A DNA stretch of 64,000 nucleotides, taken from contig NZ_JAJKLK010000008.1 of the NCBI RefSeq assembly GCF_020982545.1, forward strand, positions 310,001 to 374,000, read 5' to 3'. The stretch is from Streptomyces sp. MNU76 (lineage in GTDB: Bacteria > Actinomycetota > Actinomycetes > Streptomycetales > Streptomycetaceae). The notes beneath the pieces were generated by a model. The model did no database searches, was not told where the DNA came from, and was given only the letters and a program-made list of their open reading frames with translations. Every line of letters begins with the position of its first letter. Position 1 is the stretch's first letter. The translations under genes were made by a program, and so were the position numbers. This document shows, in pieces, positions 8,601 to 17,213 of this stretch.

Positions 8601-9284
8601 TCAGGCCGTGAAGCGGCCCGTGCGTTTGATGTCCGGGTAGTCGGTCGTGGCGCCGTCCAGCTGGAGGGCGCGGACCAGGCGCAGATGGTCCTGGGTGTTC
8701 ACCACCCAGCCGATGATCCGCAGGTTGGCCTTGCGGGCCTTCTCCACGACCTCCAGCGTCAGCCGCCGGATGTTGAGCACCAGGGTGGCGGCGCCCACCG
8801 CCACCGCCCGGTCCACGACGTCGGTGCCGTAGCGGCTGGCGACCAGCGCGGTGCGTACGCCCGGCACGAGACGGGCGATCTCGGCGACCGCCTCGTCGTG
8901 GAAGGACAGCACCTCGACCCGTCCCACCAGGTCGCGCCGGTGCATGACCTCGGCGAGGGCGCGGGCCGCCGCCGTGTCCTTGATCTCGGCCTGGAGCGGC
9001 GCCCGCACCGCGTCCAGCACCTCCTCGAAGGTCGGCACACGCTCGCCGCGCCCCGCGTCCAGGGCGCGCAGCTCGGCGAGGGTCTTGTCGGCGATCGGGC
9101 CCGTGCCGTCCGTCGTCCGGTCCACATCCGCGTCGTGCATGACGACGAGGGCGCCGTCCTTGCTCAGATGCAGATCGAGTTCGATGACGTCGAGGCCCGC
9201 GCGATCGGCGGCCACGAAGGAACGGAGGGTGTTCTCGGGTTCGACACCCATGACTCCGCGGTGACCGATGGTGAGGAAGTTCAA
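8601..9284 (-). CDS. Glycerophosphodiester phosphodiesterase
   Basis: A 227-residue GDPD-type TIM-barrel enzyme that hydrolyses glycerophosphodiesters to glycerol-3-phosphate and an alcohol. Conserved HRG (IGHRGVMG), PENT (VEPENTLRSF), ELDLHLSKDG and MHDADVDRTTDG supply the catalytic His pair and metal ligands. I placed the start at TTG 9282-9284, giving the family N-terminus LNFLTIGHRG, with GGAAG about ten bases upstream. The alternative start at 9416 adds 44 residues without similarity. No signal peptide, so cytoplasmic. Confidence 0.8.
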   Translation of the reverse strand: MNFLTIGHRGVMGVEPENTLRSFVAADRAGLDVIELDLHLSKDGALVVMHDADVDRTTDGTGPIADKTLAELRALDAGRGERVPTFEEVLDAVRAPLQAEIKDTAAARALAEVMHRRDLVGRVEVLSFHDEAVAEIARLVPGVRTALVASRYGTDVVDRAVAVGAATLVLNIRRLTLEVVEKARKANLRIIGWVVNTQDHLRLVRALQLDGATTDYPDIKRTGRFTA

Positions 9285-9697
9285 GGTGGACTCGCTTCCG
9301 TCGACGGCGGCTCGGCCCGCGTGACCGGGGAGGGGCGGCACGCGGCTGGGGCGCAGCGTAGTCCTCCCGCCGTGCGATGCATCCGCATGTGCACGGGCCC
9401 TTTCGGGTCGTGTCACCCCGTGTCGGCCGGGGAACAGGACCGTTTCCGCACCTGGTCCGCACCGACCGGGTCATCCCTGCGTGGGCGAGTCCGGTGGACG
9501 TTGACCTCGAGTGCCGCGGGCCCGGAGGTCGGGACGCACGAAGTGTGATCTACGACGCGTGTGACAGGAGATTCAGCGGTTAGGTGCCGAGAGTGGCGGG
9601 AAGATTTCCGGCTGGGACGCTCAAGATCGGTCTTGCGGTGAGGAACCCTCGCTACGTACGGTGTCACTACGAAAGGTTCTCCCGTGAAGGATGGGTC
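9285..9697. other. Divergent intergenic region
   Basis: About 410 bases between divergent genes. A small inverted repeat CAAGA-TCGG-TCTTG lies at 9622-9635 and GGAAC follows at 9641, which could be part of an ECF-type promoter for the DUF6421-like gene. No convincing small gene was seen. Confidence 0.35.
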
Positions 9698-11095
9698 ATG
9701 ACGGAAATTCTTGTGCAGATGGGTGCGGAGGGCGTTGTTCCTTCGGTCGGTAGGGTGGTGAAGCACCCGGCCTGGCCCGTGCTCAAGGATGCCGTGGAGC
9801 GGATCCGGCCATGGCAGTCCAAGGATGGTTCGATCGACTTCGACGCCGAGCGGGCCCCCGACCGGGGCGCCGCCGAGCAGGCCGTGCGGGACGTCGTCGG
9901 GGCCGTCGAGGCGCTGTCCCCGCTGCTGCCGCACGACGCCGCCTACCACCGGGCCCTCGTCGGAGACCTGCGGCGCTGGGCCGACCAGGGCTTCGAGGTG
10001 CCCGACTTCCTCGACTCGCTGCTCGCCTTCCAGCCCGCCGCGAACCGTGCGGACGGCCTCCAGCACCTGGTCGTCTTCCCGATGTACACGCAGAACGGCA
10101 ACCCCGACCGCAACCTCGAAGCGGTCGTGCTGCGCATGGTCTGGCCCGAGTGGCTGGCCGAGCTGGAGCGCACCCGGTACGACAACCCGCTGTTCTGTGG
10201 CATCAAGTTCGAGGACTTCACGGCGGGCTACGACACCAACTCCGCCGTGCTCTTCCCGGAGACCATCGCCGTGCGCGAGGCGCCGGAACGATTCTCCTGG
10301 GGTGGCATCTTCTGCGACCGCGAGGCCGCGCGGTTCCGTCGGGTGACCGACGCCGCCGTCGACATTCTCGGCCTGGAGCTGCCCGAGGACATCGCCGCGA
10401 TGGTCCACGACCAGACCCGCTGCGAGGAGGCATTCGTCCTGTGGGACATGGTCCACGACCGCACCCACAGCCACGGCGACCTGCCCTTCGACCCGTTCAT
10501 GATCAAGCAGCGCCAGCCGTTCTGGATGTACGGCCTGGAGGAGCTGCGCTGCGACCTGACCGCCTTCAAGGAGGCCGTGAAGCTGGAGGCCGAAGGCGTC
10601 GCGCAGGCCCGTGACGTGCAGTTCGCGGTCCTCTTCGACCGGATGTTCCGCTTCCCGGTCACCGGTGAGCGCGTCCGCAACTACGACGGCCTCGGCGGCC
10701 AGCTCCTCTTCGCCTACCTGCACAAGCACGACGTCGTCCGCTGGACCGACAACAAGCTGCACATCGACTGGCAGCGCGCCCCGCAGGTCACCAACCAGCT
10801 CTGCGCCGACATCGAGCAGCTCTACCGCGACGGCATCGACCGCCCGAAGCTCGTCCACTGGTTCGCCGGGTACGAGCTGGTCTCCACCTACCTCGCCCCG
10901 CACCCCGGCTCCCGCTGGGCCAAGGGCCCGGACGCCCTGGATGTGACGCAGCCGCCGCGGAAACTCGTCGACGACGTGCTTCCGGACGAGTTTCCGCTCA
11001 GCATGTTCTATGAGGCGCTCGCCAAGAAGCTGAAGACCGTGATCGCCTCCACCAAGGGCATCACCGCGGCGGACACCGAGCGGGTCGCCGCGTGA
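9698..11095 (+). CDS. DUF6421-like protein
   Basis: A 465-residue soluble protein without signal peptide or helices. I recognise it as a conserved Streptomyces protein (DUF6421, from memory). A motif HDRTHSHGDLPFDP near the middle, followed about 25 residues later by GLEELRCDL, resembles a metal site of the H-H plus E type, so a metal-dependent hydrolase is conceivable but not shown. ATG 9698 has a GAAGGA ribosome site seven bases upstream. It is followed by an SDR and an aldolase gene, suggesting one operon. Confidence 0.65.
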   Translation: MTEILVQMGAEGVVPSVGRVVKHPAWPVLKDAVERIRPWQSKDGSIDFDAERAPDRGAAEQAVRDVVGAVEALSPLLPHDAAYHRALVGDLRRWADQGFEVPDFLDSLLAFQPAANRADGLQHLVVFPMYTQNGNPDRNLEAVVLRMVWPEWLAELERTRYDNPLFCGIKFEDFTAGYDTNSAVLFPETIAVREAPERFSWGGIFCDREAARFRRVTDAAVDILGLELPEDIAAMVHDQTRCEEAFVLWDMVHDRTHSHGDLPFDPFMIKQRQPFWMYGLEELRCDLTAFKEAVKLEAEGVAQARDVQFAVLFDRMFRFPVTGERVRNYDGLGGQLLFAYLHKHDVVRWTDNKLHIDWQRAPQVTNQLCADIEQLYRDGIDRPKLVHWFAGYELVSTYLAPHPGSRWAKGPDALDVTQPPRKLVDDVLPDEFPLSMFYEALAKKLKTVIASTKGITAADTERVAA

Positions 11096-11142
11096 CCGCC
11101 CGGCTCGCAGGCGTCACAGTCGCTGCCCAGGAGGCGAAGACC

Positions 11143-11895
11143 ATGCAGAACGGTAACGGTGCACTGAGCGGCGCGGTGATCGCGGTGGCCGGCGCGGGCG
11201 GACCCGCCGGCCGGGCGGCCCTGCTGCGGCTGGCCGACGCGGGAGCGATCGTCGTCGGCTCGGACAACGACCCCGAGCGGCTCTCGGAGGCCGTGGACGC
11301 GGCCCGCTACGCGCACGGCGGCGCCACCGTCGTCGGCGACACGGTCGATCTCCTCGACCTGCAGTCGACCCGCGACTGGGCCACCCGCATCGAGAAGGAC
11401 TTCGGCCGGGTCGACGGCCTCGTCCACCTCGTCGGCGGCTGGCGCGGCAGCGAGACCTTCACCAGGACCAGCCTCGACGACTGGGACTTCCTGGAGATGC
11501 TGCTGATCCGCACCGTGCAGCACACCTCCCTCGCCTTCCACGAGGCCCTCCAGCGCAGCGAGCGCGGCCGGTACGTCCTGATCAGCGCGGCAGGCGCCAG
11601 CAAGCCCACCGCCGGCAACGCCGCGTACGCCGCCGCCAAGGCCGCCGCCGAGGCGTGGACACTCGCCACGGCCGACTACTTCCGCAAGGCGGGCGGGCCG
11701 GACGGGCCGACCTCCGCGGCTGCCATCCTGGTCGTGAAGGCGTTGGTGCACGACGCGATGCGCGCCGACCGCCCCAACGCGAAGTTCGCGGGCTTCACCG
11801 ACGTCAAGGATCTGGCCGAGGCCATCGCCGGGGTCTGGGACAAGCCCGCCGCCGAAGTGAACGGAAACCGTCTGTGGCTGACCGACAAGCCGTGA
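11143..11895 (+). CDS. SDR family oxidoreductase
   Basis: A 250-residue short-chain dehydrogenase/reductase. The nucleotide motif is AGAGGPAGRA near residue 13, VHLVGGW the NAG-like strand, and ISAAGASKPTAGNAAYAAAKAA carries the Ser-Tyr-Lys catalytic set (YAAAK). The start was put at ATG 11143 because AGGAGG stands seven to eight bases before it; the GTG at 11092 overlapping the previous stop is the alternative. Its stop overlaps the next GTG (11892-11895), so translation of the aldolase is probably coupled. Substrate unknown. Confidence 0.8.
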   Translation: MQNGNGALSGAVIAVAGAGGPAGRAALLRLADAGAIVVGSDNDPERLSEAVDAARYAHGGATVVGDTVDLLDLQSTRDWATRIEKDFGRVDGLVHLVGGWRGSETFTRTSLDDWDFLEMLLIRTVQHTSLAFHEALQRSERGRYVLISAAGASKPTAGNAAYAAAKAAAEAWTLATADYFRKAGGPDGPTSAAAILVVKALVHDAMRADRPNAKFAGFTDVKDLAEAIAGVWDKPAAEVNGNRLWLTDKP

Positions 11896-12962
11896 ACCCT
11901 CCGAAAACCGACGCCCGACGCCATCACGACCCGGAGGTCCGCGGCTTCGCCAGCGACAACTACGCGGGCGTCCACCCCGAGGTGCTCGCCGCCCTGGCCC
12001 TGGCCAACGGCGGGCACCAGGTCTCCTACGGAGAGGACGACTACACCGAGAACCTGCAGCGGATCGTCCGCAGTCACTTCGGCGCCACCGCGGAGGCGTT
12101 TCCCGTCTTCAACGGCACCGGCGCCAACGTCGTCGCGCTCCAGGCCGTCACCGACCGCTGGGGCGCGGTGATCTGCGCCGAGAGCGCGCACATCCACGTC
12201 GACGAGTGCGGGGCGCCCGAGCGGGTCGGCGGCCTGAAACTGCTCACCGTGCCCACGCCCGACGGCAAGCTCACCCCCGAGCTGATCGACCGGCAGGCAT
12301 ACGGCTGGGACGACGAGCACCGCGCCATGCCGCAGGTCGTCTCGATCACCCAGAGCACCGAACTCGGCACCCTCTACACGCCCGAGGAGATCCGCGCGAT
12401 CTGCGACCACGCCCACGCGCACGGCATGAAGGTGCACCTGGACGGCTCGCGGATAGCGAACGCCGCCGCCTCCCTGGACGTGCCGATGCGGACGTTCACC
12501 AACGCGGTCGGCGTGGACCTGCTCTCCCTGGGCGGCACCAAGAACGGCGCGATGTTCGGCGAGGCGGTCGTCGTGATCAACCAGGACGCCGTCCGCAGGA
12601 TGAAGCACCTGCGCAAGCTCTCCATGCAACTCGCGTCCAAGATGCGCTTCGTGTCGGTGCAGTTGGAGGCCCTGCTGGCGAAGGACCTGTGGCTGCGCAA
12701 CGCCCGCCACTCCAACGAGATGGCCCAGCGGCTCGCCGAGGGTGTCCGCGCGGTCCACGGCGTCGAGATCCTGTACCCCGTGCAGGCCAACGCCGTCTTC
12801 GCCCGCCTTCCGCACGACGTGAGCGAACGCCTGCAGAAGCGCCACCGCTTCTACTTCTGGGACGAGGCGGCCGGAGACGTCCGCTGGATGTGCTCCTACG
12901 ACACGACCGAGGAGGACGTGGACGGGTTCGTGGCAGCGCTGAAGGAGGAGATGGCGCGCTGA
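11892..12962 (+). CDS. Low-specificity L-threonine aldolase family protein
   Basis: A 356-residue PLP-dependent fold-type I enzyme of the threonine aldolase/beta-eliminating lyase family, expected to cleave beta-hydroxy amino acids to glycine and an aldehyde. SDNYAGVHPEVLAAL opens the protein, HLDGSRIANA holds the Asp that contacts the PLP nitrogen, and LSLGGTKNGAMFGEA holds the Schiff-base Lys. Length is normal. GTG start with four-base overlap with the SDR stop. With DUF6421 and SDR upstream it forms a three-gene operon whose joint role is unknown. Confidence 0.85.
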   Translation: MNPPKTDARRHHDPEVRGFASDNYAGVHPEVLAALALANGGHQVSYGEDDYTENLQRIVRSHFGATAEAFPVFNGTGANVVALQAVTDRWGAVICAESAHIHVDECGAPERVGGLKLLTVPTPDGKLTPELIDRQAYGWDDEHRAMPQVVSITQSTELGTLYTPEEIRAICDHAHAHGMKVHLDGSRIANAAASLDVPMRTFTNAVGVDLLSLGGTKNGAMFGEAVVVINQDAVRRMKHLRKLSMQLASKMRFVSVQLEALLAKDLWLRNARHSNEMAQRLAEGVRAVHGVEILYPVQANAVFARLPHDVSERLQKRHRFYFWDEAAGDVRWMCSYDTTEEDVDGFVAALKEEMAR

Positions 12963-13008
12963 CGGCCACATGAGGGAATGCATAGATATACGGTCACCCG
13001 AAAAGTCA

Positions 13009-13038
13009 TTGACTCACGGGTGATCGTTTTTCTATGCT
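13009..13038 (+). promoter_or_regulatory. Sigma-70-type promoter, probably leaderless transcript
   Basis: TTGACT (13009-13014), an 18-base spacer, and TATGCT (13033-13038). The expected transcription start is at about 13044-13047, on or next to the ATG at 13047, and no Shine-Dalgarno sequence is present, so the transglutaminase-like gene is likely read from a leaderless mRNA. Confidence 0.6.
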
Positions 13039-13046
13039 CTGCGGGC

Positions 13047-13640
13047 ATGGAGCTGATCCAGCAGAACCCTGACCTTTCCGCCTATCTGGCTGCCGACGAG
13101 GTCATCGACCATCACCATCCACGGGTGCGGCAGACCGCCGCGCGACTGGCCAAGGAAGCGACGGACTCGTATGACTATGCGCGTGTCGCGTTCGGGTACG
13201 TCCGCGACGGCATCCCGCACTCCCAGGACGCCGACGATCCGCGTGTGACCTGGCGGGCGTCCGACGTCCTCGACCAGCGCACCGGGATCTGTTACGCCAA
13301 GGCCCACGCCCTGGCCGCGCTGCTGCGTGCCGAGGACATCCCGACCGCGCTCTGCTACCAGCGGCTGGCGCACGACGACGGCGAGGGACACGTCGTCCAC
13401 GGCCTGGTCGCCGTCCGCTTCCACGGCGCCTGGCACCGCCAGGACCCCCGGGGCAACAAACCCGGCGTGGACGCGCGGTTCTCGCTGGACGGGGAGCGCC
13501 TGGCCTTCGTACCTGATACGGCGGCGGGCGAGTCGGACGACCCGATCCTCCACGCCGCGCCGCACCCGGCCGTGCTCGGCGCCCTCCGGGCGGCCCGGGA
13601 CCGGGCGCACCTGTGGAGGACGCTCCCCGTGGTCCTGTAG
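13047..13640 (+). CDS. Transglutaminase-like domain protein
   Basis: A 197-residue protein with a transglutaminase/cysteine-protease-like fold. The catalytic set is visible: Cys in RTGICYAKAHALAALLR, His in VVHGLVAVRFHGAWHRQ and Asp in QDPRGNK. Bacterial members often act as peptidases or on unusual amide bonds; the substrate is unknown. The N-terminus has no signal peptide. The ATG at 13047 was chosen over 12978 because the promoter overlaps the upstream part of the frame. Confidence 0.75.
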   Translation: MELIQQNPDLSAYLAADEVIDHHHPRVRQTAARLAKEATDSYDYARVAFGYVRDGIPHSQDADDPRVTWRASDVLDQRTGICYAKAHALAALLRAEDIPTALCYQRLAHDDGEGHVVHGLVAVRFHGAWHRQDPRGNKPGVDARFSLDGERLAFVPDTAAGESDDPILHAAPHPAVLGALRAARDRAHLWRTLPVVL

Positions 13641-13647
13641 GGCCGGG

Positions 13648-14376
13648 TCAGCGGGCCTCGGCCTCGCGGACCTGCTCCGGGGTCGGGGCCGTGCCGCCGA
13701 GGTGGGCGGGCATCCACCAGGTGTCGTCCGGGCCCTTGGGGCGGACCGGGTAGGCGCGCTGCGCCGCCTCCAGCAACTCCTGCACCCGCTCGCGGAGTTG
13801 GCGGGTGATGGCGCCCGCGTACTTGTCCTTGGAGGCCTCTATCGCCTCGCCCACCCGGATGGTGATCGGGATGTGGCTGCGCTTGAAGTTGCGCGGGTGG
13901 CCCTTGGTCCACAGCCGCTGGGTGCCCCACACGGCCATGGGGATCAGCGGGACACCCGCCTCCTGGGCCAGCCGGGCGGCACCCGACTTGAAGCTCTTCA
14001 GCGTGAACGACTGGGAGATGGTGGCCTCGGGGAAGACGCCGATGATCTCGCCGGAGCGCAGCGAGTCCAGCGCGTGCGCGTAGGCCGCCTCACCCTGCTT
14101 GCGGTCGACCGGAATGTGCCGCATGTTGCGCATCAGCGGACCGGAGATCTTGTGCCGGAACACCGACTCCTTGGCCATGAAGCGCACCAGACGCTTCTGC
14201 GGGAGCGCCGCCAGGCCGTCGAAGATGAAGTCCAGGTAGCTGATGTGATTGCTCACCAGCACGGCGCCGCCCTGGCGCGGGATGTTCTCCGACCCCTTGC
14301 AGTCGATCTTCAGGTCCCAGACCTTGAACAGGGTGTGGGCGAGACCGACCGCGGGACGGTAGACGAGCTCTGCCAT
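13648..14376 (-). CDS. 1-acyl-glycerol-3-phosphate acyltransferase family protein
   Basis: A 242-residue PlsC-type lysophospholipid acyltransferase. The HX4D motif is NHISYLD (about residues 43-49), the phosphate-binding motif FPEATIS (about 115-121), and PLIPMAVWGTQRLW follows. It transfers an acyl chain to a lysophospholipid or related alcohol at the inner membrane face. It converges on the transglutaminase gene with an 8-base gap. ATG start (14374-14376). Confidence 0.85.
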   Translation of the reverse strand: MAELVYRPAVGLAHTLFKVWDLKIDCKGSENIPRQGGAVLVSNHISYLDFIFDGLAALPQKRLVRFMAKESVFRHKISGPLMRNMRHIPVDRKQGEAAYAHALDSLRSGEIIGVFPEATISQSFTLKSFKSGAARLAQEAGVPLIPMAVWGTQRLWTKGHPRNFKRSHIPITIRVGEAIEASKDKYAGAITRQLRERVQELLEAAQRAYPVRPKGPDDTWWMPAHLGGTAPTPEQVREAEAR

Positions 14377-14562
14377 GGGCGGAGTGGACCCTTCTCTCTG
14401 CCTGGGAAGAGGGCTCCCGGCGGGAAGTTACGCAGCCGTAGGTTTACGGCATCTCGCAGATCGTGCCCCAAGAACGCACGAGTAGCCAGTCCTGGTGCCG
14501 GCCGCGGGCGAGATTCTCGTCACGTCGGACACACGATCGACCGCCGGTCGTTCACCAGGACG

Positions 14563-14979
14563 TCACCGCGCGCGTACGGTCACCCGTCGGGCCAGCAGGT
14601 ACATCTCGCACCCCAGGCAGTACCCGAACACCGCGTTCAGGAAGGCCGCGGCGAGCGCCGCGCCGGTCGCCGCCAGTCCCAGCCACCCGGGCCCGACCGT
14701 GAACCCGACCAGGCCCACCAGCGCGAAGACCAGCCCGACTCCCTGAGCGAACCGCGGCGGCTCCGGCGCCTCGAACTCCGTCGGCGGCCCGAGACGTGGT
14801 CGGACGAGCGCGCGGAAGACCTGGCCGTACGGCGAACGCCCCACCCCGCCCGCCGCGCCCAGTGCGAACGCGAACGTCTGCCAGGCCAGCAGCCATGCGC
14901 TGCCGGTGATCAGCACGACCGCCAGCACCACGGTCGTCACGGCGGCCCCGAAGCGGGGTCCCCTCGCATCGATGTCCAT
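14563..14979 (-). CDS. DUF4395 membrane protein
   Basis: A 138-residue protein with about four hydrophobic helices and the ending AAFLNAVFGYCLGCEMYLLARR, whose two Cys (CLGC) are typical of DUF4395. Members are usually encoded next to thioredoxin-like or sulfurtransferase genes, as here: the thioredoxin gene starts 75 bases away in the opposite direction. A role in membrane thiol chemistry is inferred. ATG start 14977-14979. Confidence 0.75.
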   Translation of the reverse strand: MDIDARGPRFGAAVTTVVLAVVLITGSAWLLAWQTFAFALGAAGGVGRSPYGQVFRALVRPRLGPPTEFEAPEPPRFAQGVGLVFALVGLVGFTVGPGWLGLAATGAALAAAFLNAVFGYCLGCEMYLLARRVTVRAR

Positions 14980-15054
14980 GCGTCAAGCATTCCGCAGGCC
15001 AATCTCCGTGGGGAGGTGGGAATCTTTGCAGTCTCGTGAACGCTGAAGCACGCT

Positions 15055-15468
15055 GTGACCGGACTTGTGGTGTGTGGACTGGTGCTCGCGGCGGCGAGCG
15101 CCTACGGAGTGCTGCATCGGCGGCGGAGCGGGAGAGTCAGGGTGCGCGGGCGGGACGGCGACAAGCGGCTCGGCGCGGCGGAGTTGGGGGAGGGGCTCGG
15201 GGAACGGGCCACGCTGGTGCAGTTCTCCAGCGCCTTCTGCGCCCCCTGCCGGGCGACCCGCAGGGTCCTCGCCGACGTGGCCGCGATGGTGCCGGGCGTC
15301 GCCCACGTGGAGATCGACGCCGAGGAACACCTGGACCTCGTGCGCCGGTTCGACATCCTCAAGACGCCGACCGTGCTCGTGCTCGACGCCGATGGCCGGA
15401 TCGTGCGCAGGGCGACCGGGCGGCCGCGCAAGGCGGATGTGATCGCCGCGCTGGGCGAGGCCGTGTGA
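15055..15468 (+). CDS. Thioredoxin family protein, membrane-anchored
   Basis: A 137-residue thioredoxin-fold protein. Residues 2-18 (TGLVVCGLVLAAASAYG) form a hydrophobic anchor, and SSAFCAPCRATRRVL carries the CxxC redox pair. cis-Pro lies in ILKTPTVLVLDADG. It probably acts outside or at the membrane, with the divergent DUF4395 protein as a likely partner. GTG start chosen because it begins the anchor directly. Confidence 0.75.
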   Translation: MTGLVVCGLVLAAASAYGVLHRRRSGRVRVRGRDGDKRLGAAELGEGLGERATLVQFSSAFCAPCRATRRVLADVAAMVPGVAHVEIDAEEHLDLVRRFDILKTPTVLVLDADGRIVRRATGRPRKADVIAALGEAV

Positions 15469-15524
15469 CACCGCACACCGGAACGTACTTGACTGTACGC
15501 GTCACCCCTCGTCAGCCTGACCGT

Positions 15525-15605
15525 ATGCCACGGGAAATCCTTCTCTTCGAGCGTGTCCATGTGGACCTCGTCCGCACGGCGAGTTCGCGCTGTCCGGGAA
15601 CCTGA
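15525..15605 (+). CDS. Putative cysteine/sulfur-type leader peptide
   Basis: A 26-residue open frame, ATG 15525 to TGA 15603, ending in HVDLVRTASSRCPGT. The core HVDLxRxxSxxC is the hallmark of short leader peptides that precede sulfur and redox genes in actinobacteria. It lies 45 bases before the flavin reductase gene. A TTGACT (15489-15494) stands about 30 bases before its start. In the known cases, translation through the Cys codon is thought to control the downstream gene by attenuation; here that is inferred from motif and position. Confidence 0.65.
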   Translation: MPREILLFERVHVDLVRTASSRCPGT

Positions 15606-15650
15606 GCTCTTCGCGGACCAGCCCGTCGACTCCAGCAGAAGGACACCTCC

Positions 15651-16160
15651 ATGACGGCCACCTCCGGCCTCGGTTCGCCCCGGCTCGCCTCCCCCGACCT
15701 CCTGCGCTCCGTCTTCCGGCGCCATGCCGCCGGTGTGGCGGTGATCACCGCCCAGGGTGCCGCCGGACCCGTCGGCTTCACCGCCACCTCGCTCAGCTCG
15801 GTCTCCGCCGAGCCCCCGCTGCTCTCGTTCGGGATCGGCACCGGCGCCTCCAGCTGGCCGGTGATCTCCGAGGCGGAGCACATCGGCGTGCACATACTCG
15901 GGGAGCACCAGCGGGAGCTGGCGGCGACCTTCGCCCGCAGCGGCGCCGACCGGTTCGGGGCGCCCACCGGATGGCGTAGCGGCCCGGAGCAAGTTCCCGT
16001 CCTCGACGACGTGCTCGCCTGGCTGGTCTGCCGGGTGGTGGCGCGGGTCCCGGCCGGCGAGCACCGCATCGTCCTCGCCGAGGTGGTCGTGGGGGACCCC
16101 TCGGGAGCCGGTCGGCCGCTGTTGTATCACCAGGGGCGCTTCAACGGTCTGCGAGACTGA
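15651..16160 (+). CDS. Flavin reductase family protein
   Basis: A 169-residue FMN-binding split-barrel flavin reductase. LRSVFRRHAAGVAVITAQGAAGPVGFTATS is the usual N-terminal signature, VSAEPPLLSFGIG the flavin-binding strand, and LYHQGRFNGL the C-terminal motif. Such proteins reduce FMN/FAD with NAD(P)H for a partner monooxygenase; some serve sulfonate desulfurisation, which would agree with a sulfur-type leader peptide upstream. No partner oxygenase is adjacent. Start ATG 15651 follows AGAAGGACACC. Confidence 0.8.
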   Translation: MTATSGLGSPRLASPDLLRSVFRRHAAGVAVITAQGAAGPVGFTATSLSSVSAEPPLLSFGIGTGASSWPVISEAEHIGVHILGEHQRELAATFARSGADRFGAPTGWRSGPEQVPVLDDVLAWLVCRVVARVPAGEHRIVLAEVVVGDPSGAGRPLLYHQGRFNGLRD

Positions 16161-16364
16161 TTCCCACACGATTACGCAGGGTTGCCTAACTCACAGTTCA
16201 AAGCGCTTGCTTAGCGGGCACGCAATGCGGGAACGTAGACGTCGTACTGGCGAGTAATATTTCGACCGGAGCGCAGGTCGCCCCGATCGGGATCGGCCGC
16301 TTCAGGCGCCTATGCTGCCTGGAAGAAGGCAGCCCAGAAATGACGATGCAGTAGGAGAGCCGGC

Positions 16365-17159
16365 GTGAGCTTGAGGATCGTTGTCACTGTGAAGTACGTG
16401 CCCGACGCCACTGGCGACCGGCACTTCGCCGATGACCTGACCGTCGACCGTGACGACGTGGACGGTCTGCTCTCCGAGCTGGACGAGTACGCGGTCGAGC
16501 AGGCCCTCCAGATCGCCGACGAGGCCGACGACGCCGAGATCACCGTGCTGACCGTGGGTCCGGAGGACGCCAAGGACGCGCTGCGCAAGGCGCTGTCGAT
16601 GGGTGCGGACAAGGCGATCCACGTCGAGGACGACGATGTGCACGGCACAGACGCCATCGGCACCTCGCTGGTGCTGGCGAAGGCGATCGAGAAGGCCGGC
16701 TACGACCTGGTGATCTCCGGCATGGCCTCCACCGACGGCACGATGGGTGTCGTCCCGGCGCTGCTCGCGGAGCGTCTGGGTGTTCCGCAGGTCACACTGC
16801 TCTCCGAGGTCTCCGTCGAGGGTGGCCCCAGCGGTACGGTCAAGGGCCGCCGTGACGGCGACGCCGCCTCCGAGCAGCTGGAGGCCTCCCTGCCGGCGGT
16901 CGTGTCGGTCACCGACCAGTCGGGCGAGGCGCGTTACCCCTCCTTCAAGGGCATCATGGCGGCGAAGAAGAAGCCGGTTCAGTCCTGGGACCTGTCCGAC
17001 CTCGACATCGAGGCCGAGGAAGTCGGTCTGGAGGGCGCCTGGACGGCTGTCGACTCCGCGGCCGCACGCCCGGCGCGTACCGCCGGCACGATCGTCAAGG
17101 ACGAGGGCGAGGGCGGCAAGCAGCTCGCCGAGTTCCTCGCGGGCCAGAAGTTCATCTGA
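16365..17159 (+). CDS. etfB: Electron transfer flavoprotein subunit beta
   Basis: A 264-residue ETF beta (FixA) subunit: RIVVTVKYVPDATGDRHF at the start, TVGPEDAKDALRKALSMGADKAIHV and VISGMASTDGTMGVVPALLAERLG (the AMP/nucleotide part) and the SFKGIMAAKKKP segment. With EtfA it carries electrons from acyl-CoA and other dehydrogenases to the membrane quinone pool. GTG start at 16365 with GGAG 8-11 bases before. Followed after 54 bases by etfA. Confidence 0.95.
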   Translation: MSLRIVVTVKYVPDATGDRHFADDLTVDRDDVDGLLSELDEYAVEQALQIADEADDAEITVLTVGPEDAKDALRKALSMGADKAIHVEDDDVHGTDAIGTSLVLAKAIEKAGYDLVISGMASTDGTMGVVPALLAERLGVPQVTLLSEVSVEGGPSGTVKGRRDGDAASEQLEASLPAVVSVTDQSGEARYPSFKGIMAAKKKPVQSWDLSDLDIEAEEVGLEGAWTAVDSAAARPARTAGTIVKDEGEGGKQLAEFLAGQKFI

Positions 17160-17213
17160 GGCCCGCAGTCGCCGACCGCCCCCTCACCCTTTCGCAAGCA
17201 GGAGAGCAATCCC

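Noticed and set aside
9413..10903. Long minus-strand frame over the DUF6421-like gene
   Set aside because: Low-complexity Val/Gly/Glu-rich translation without motifs, opposite a well-supported gene.
14430..14560. Possible tRNA in a short gap
   Set aside because: No cloverleaf or TTCGA-type T-arm could be fitted.
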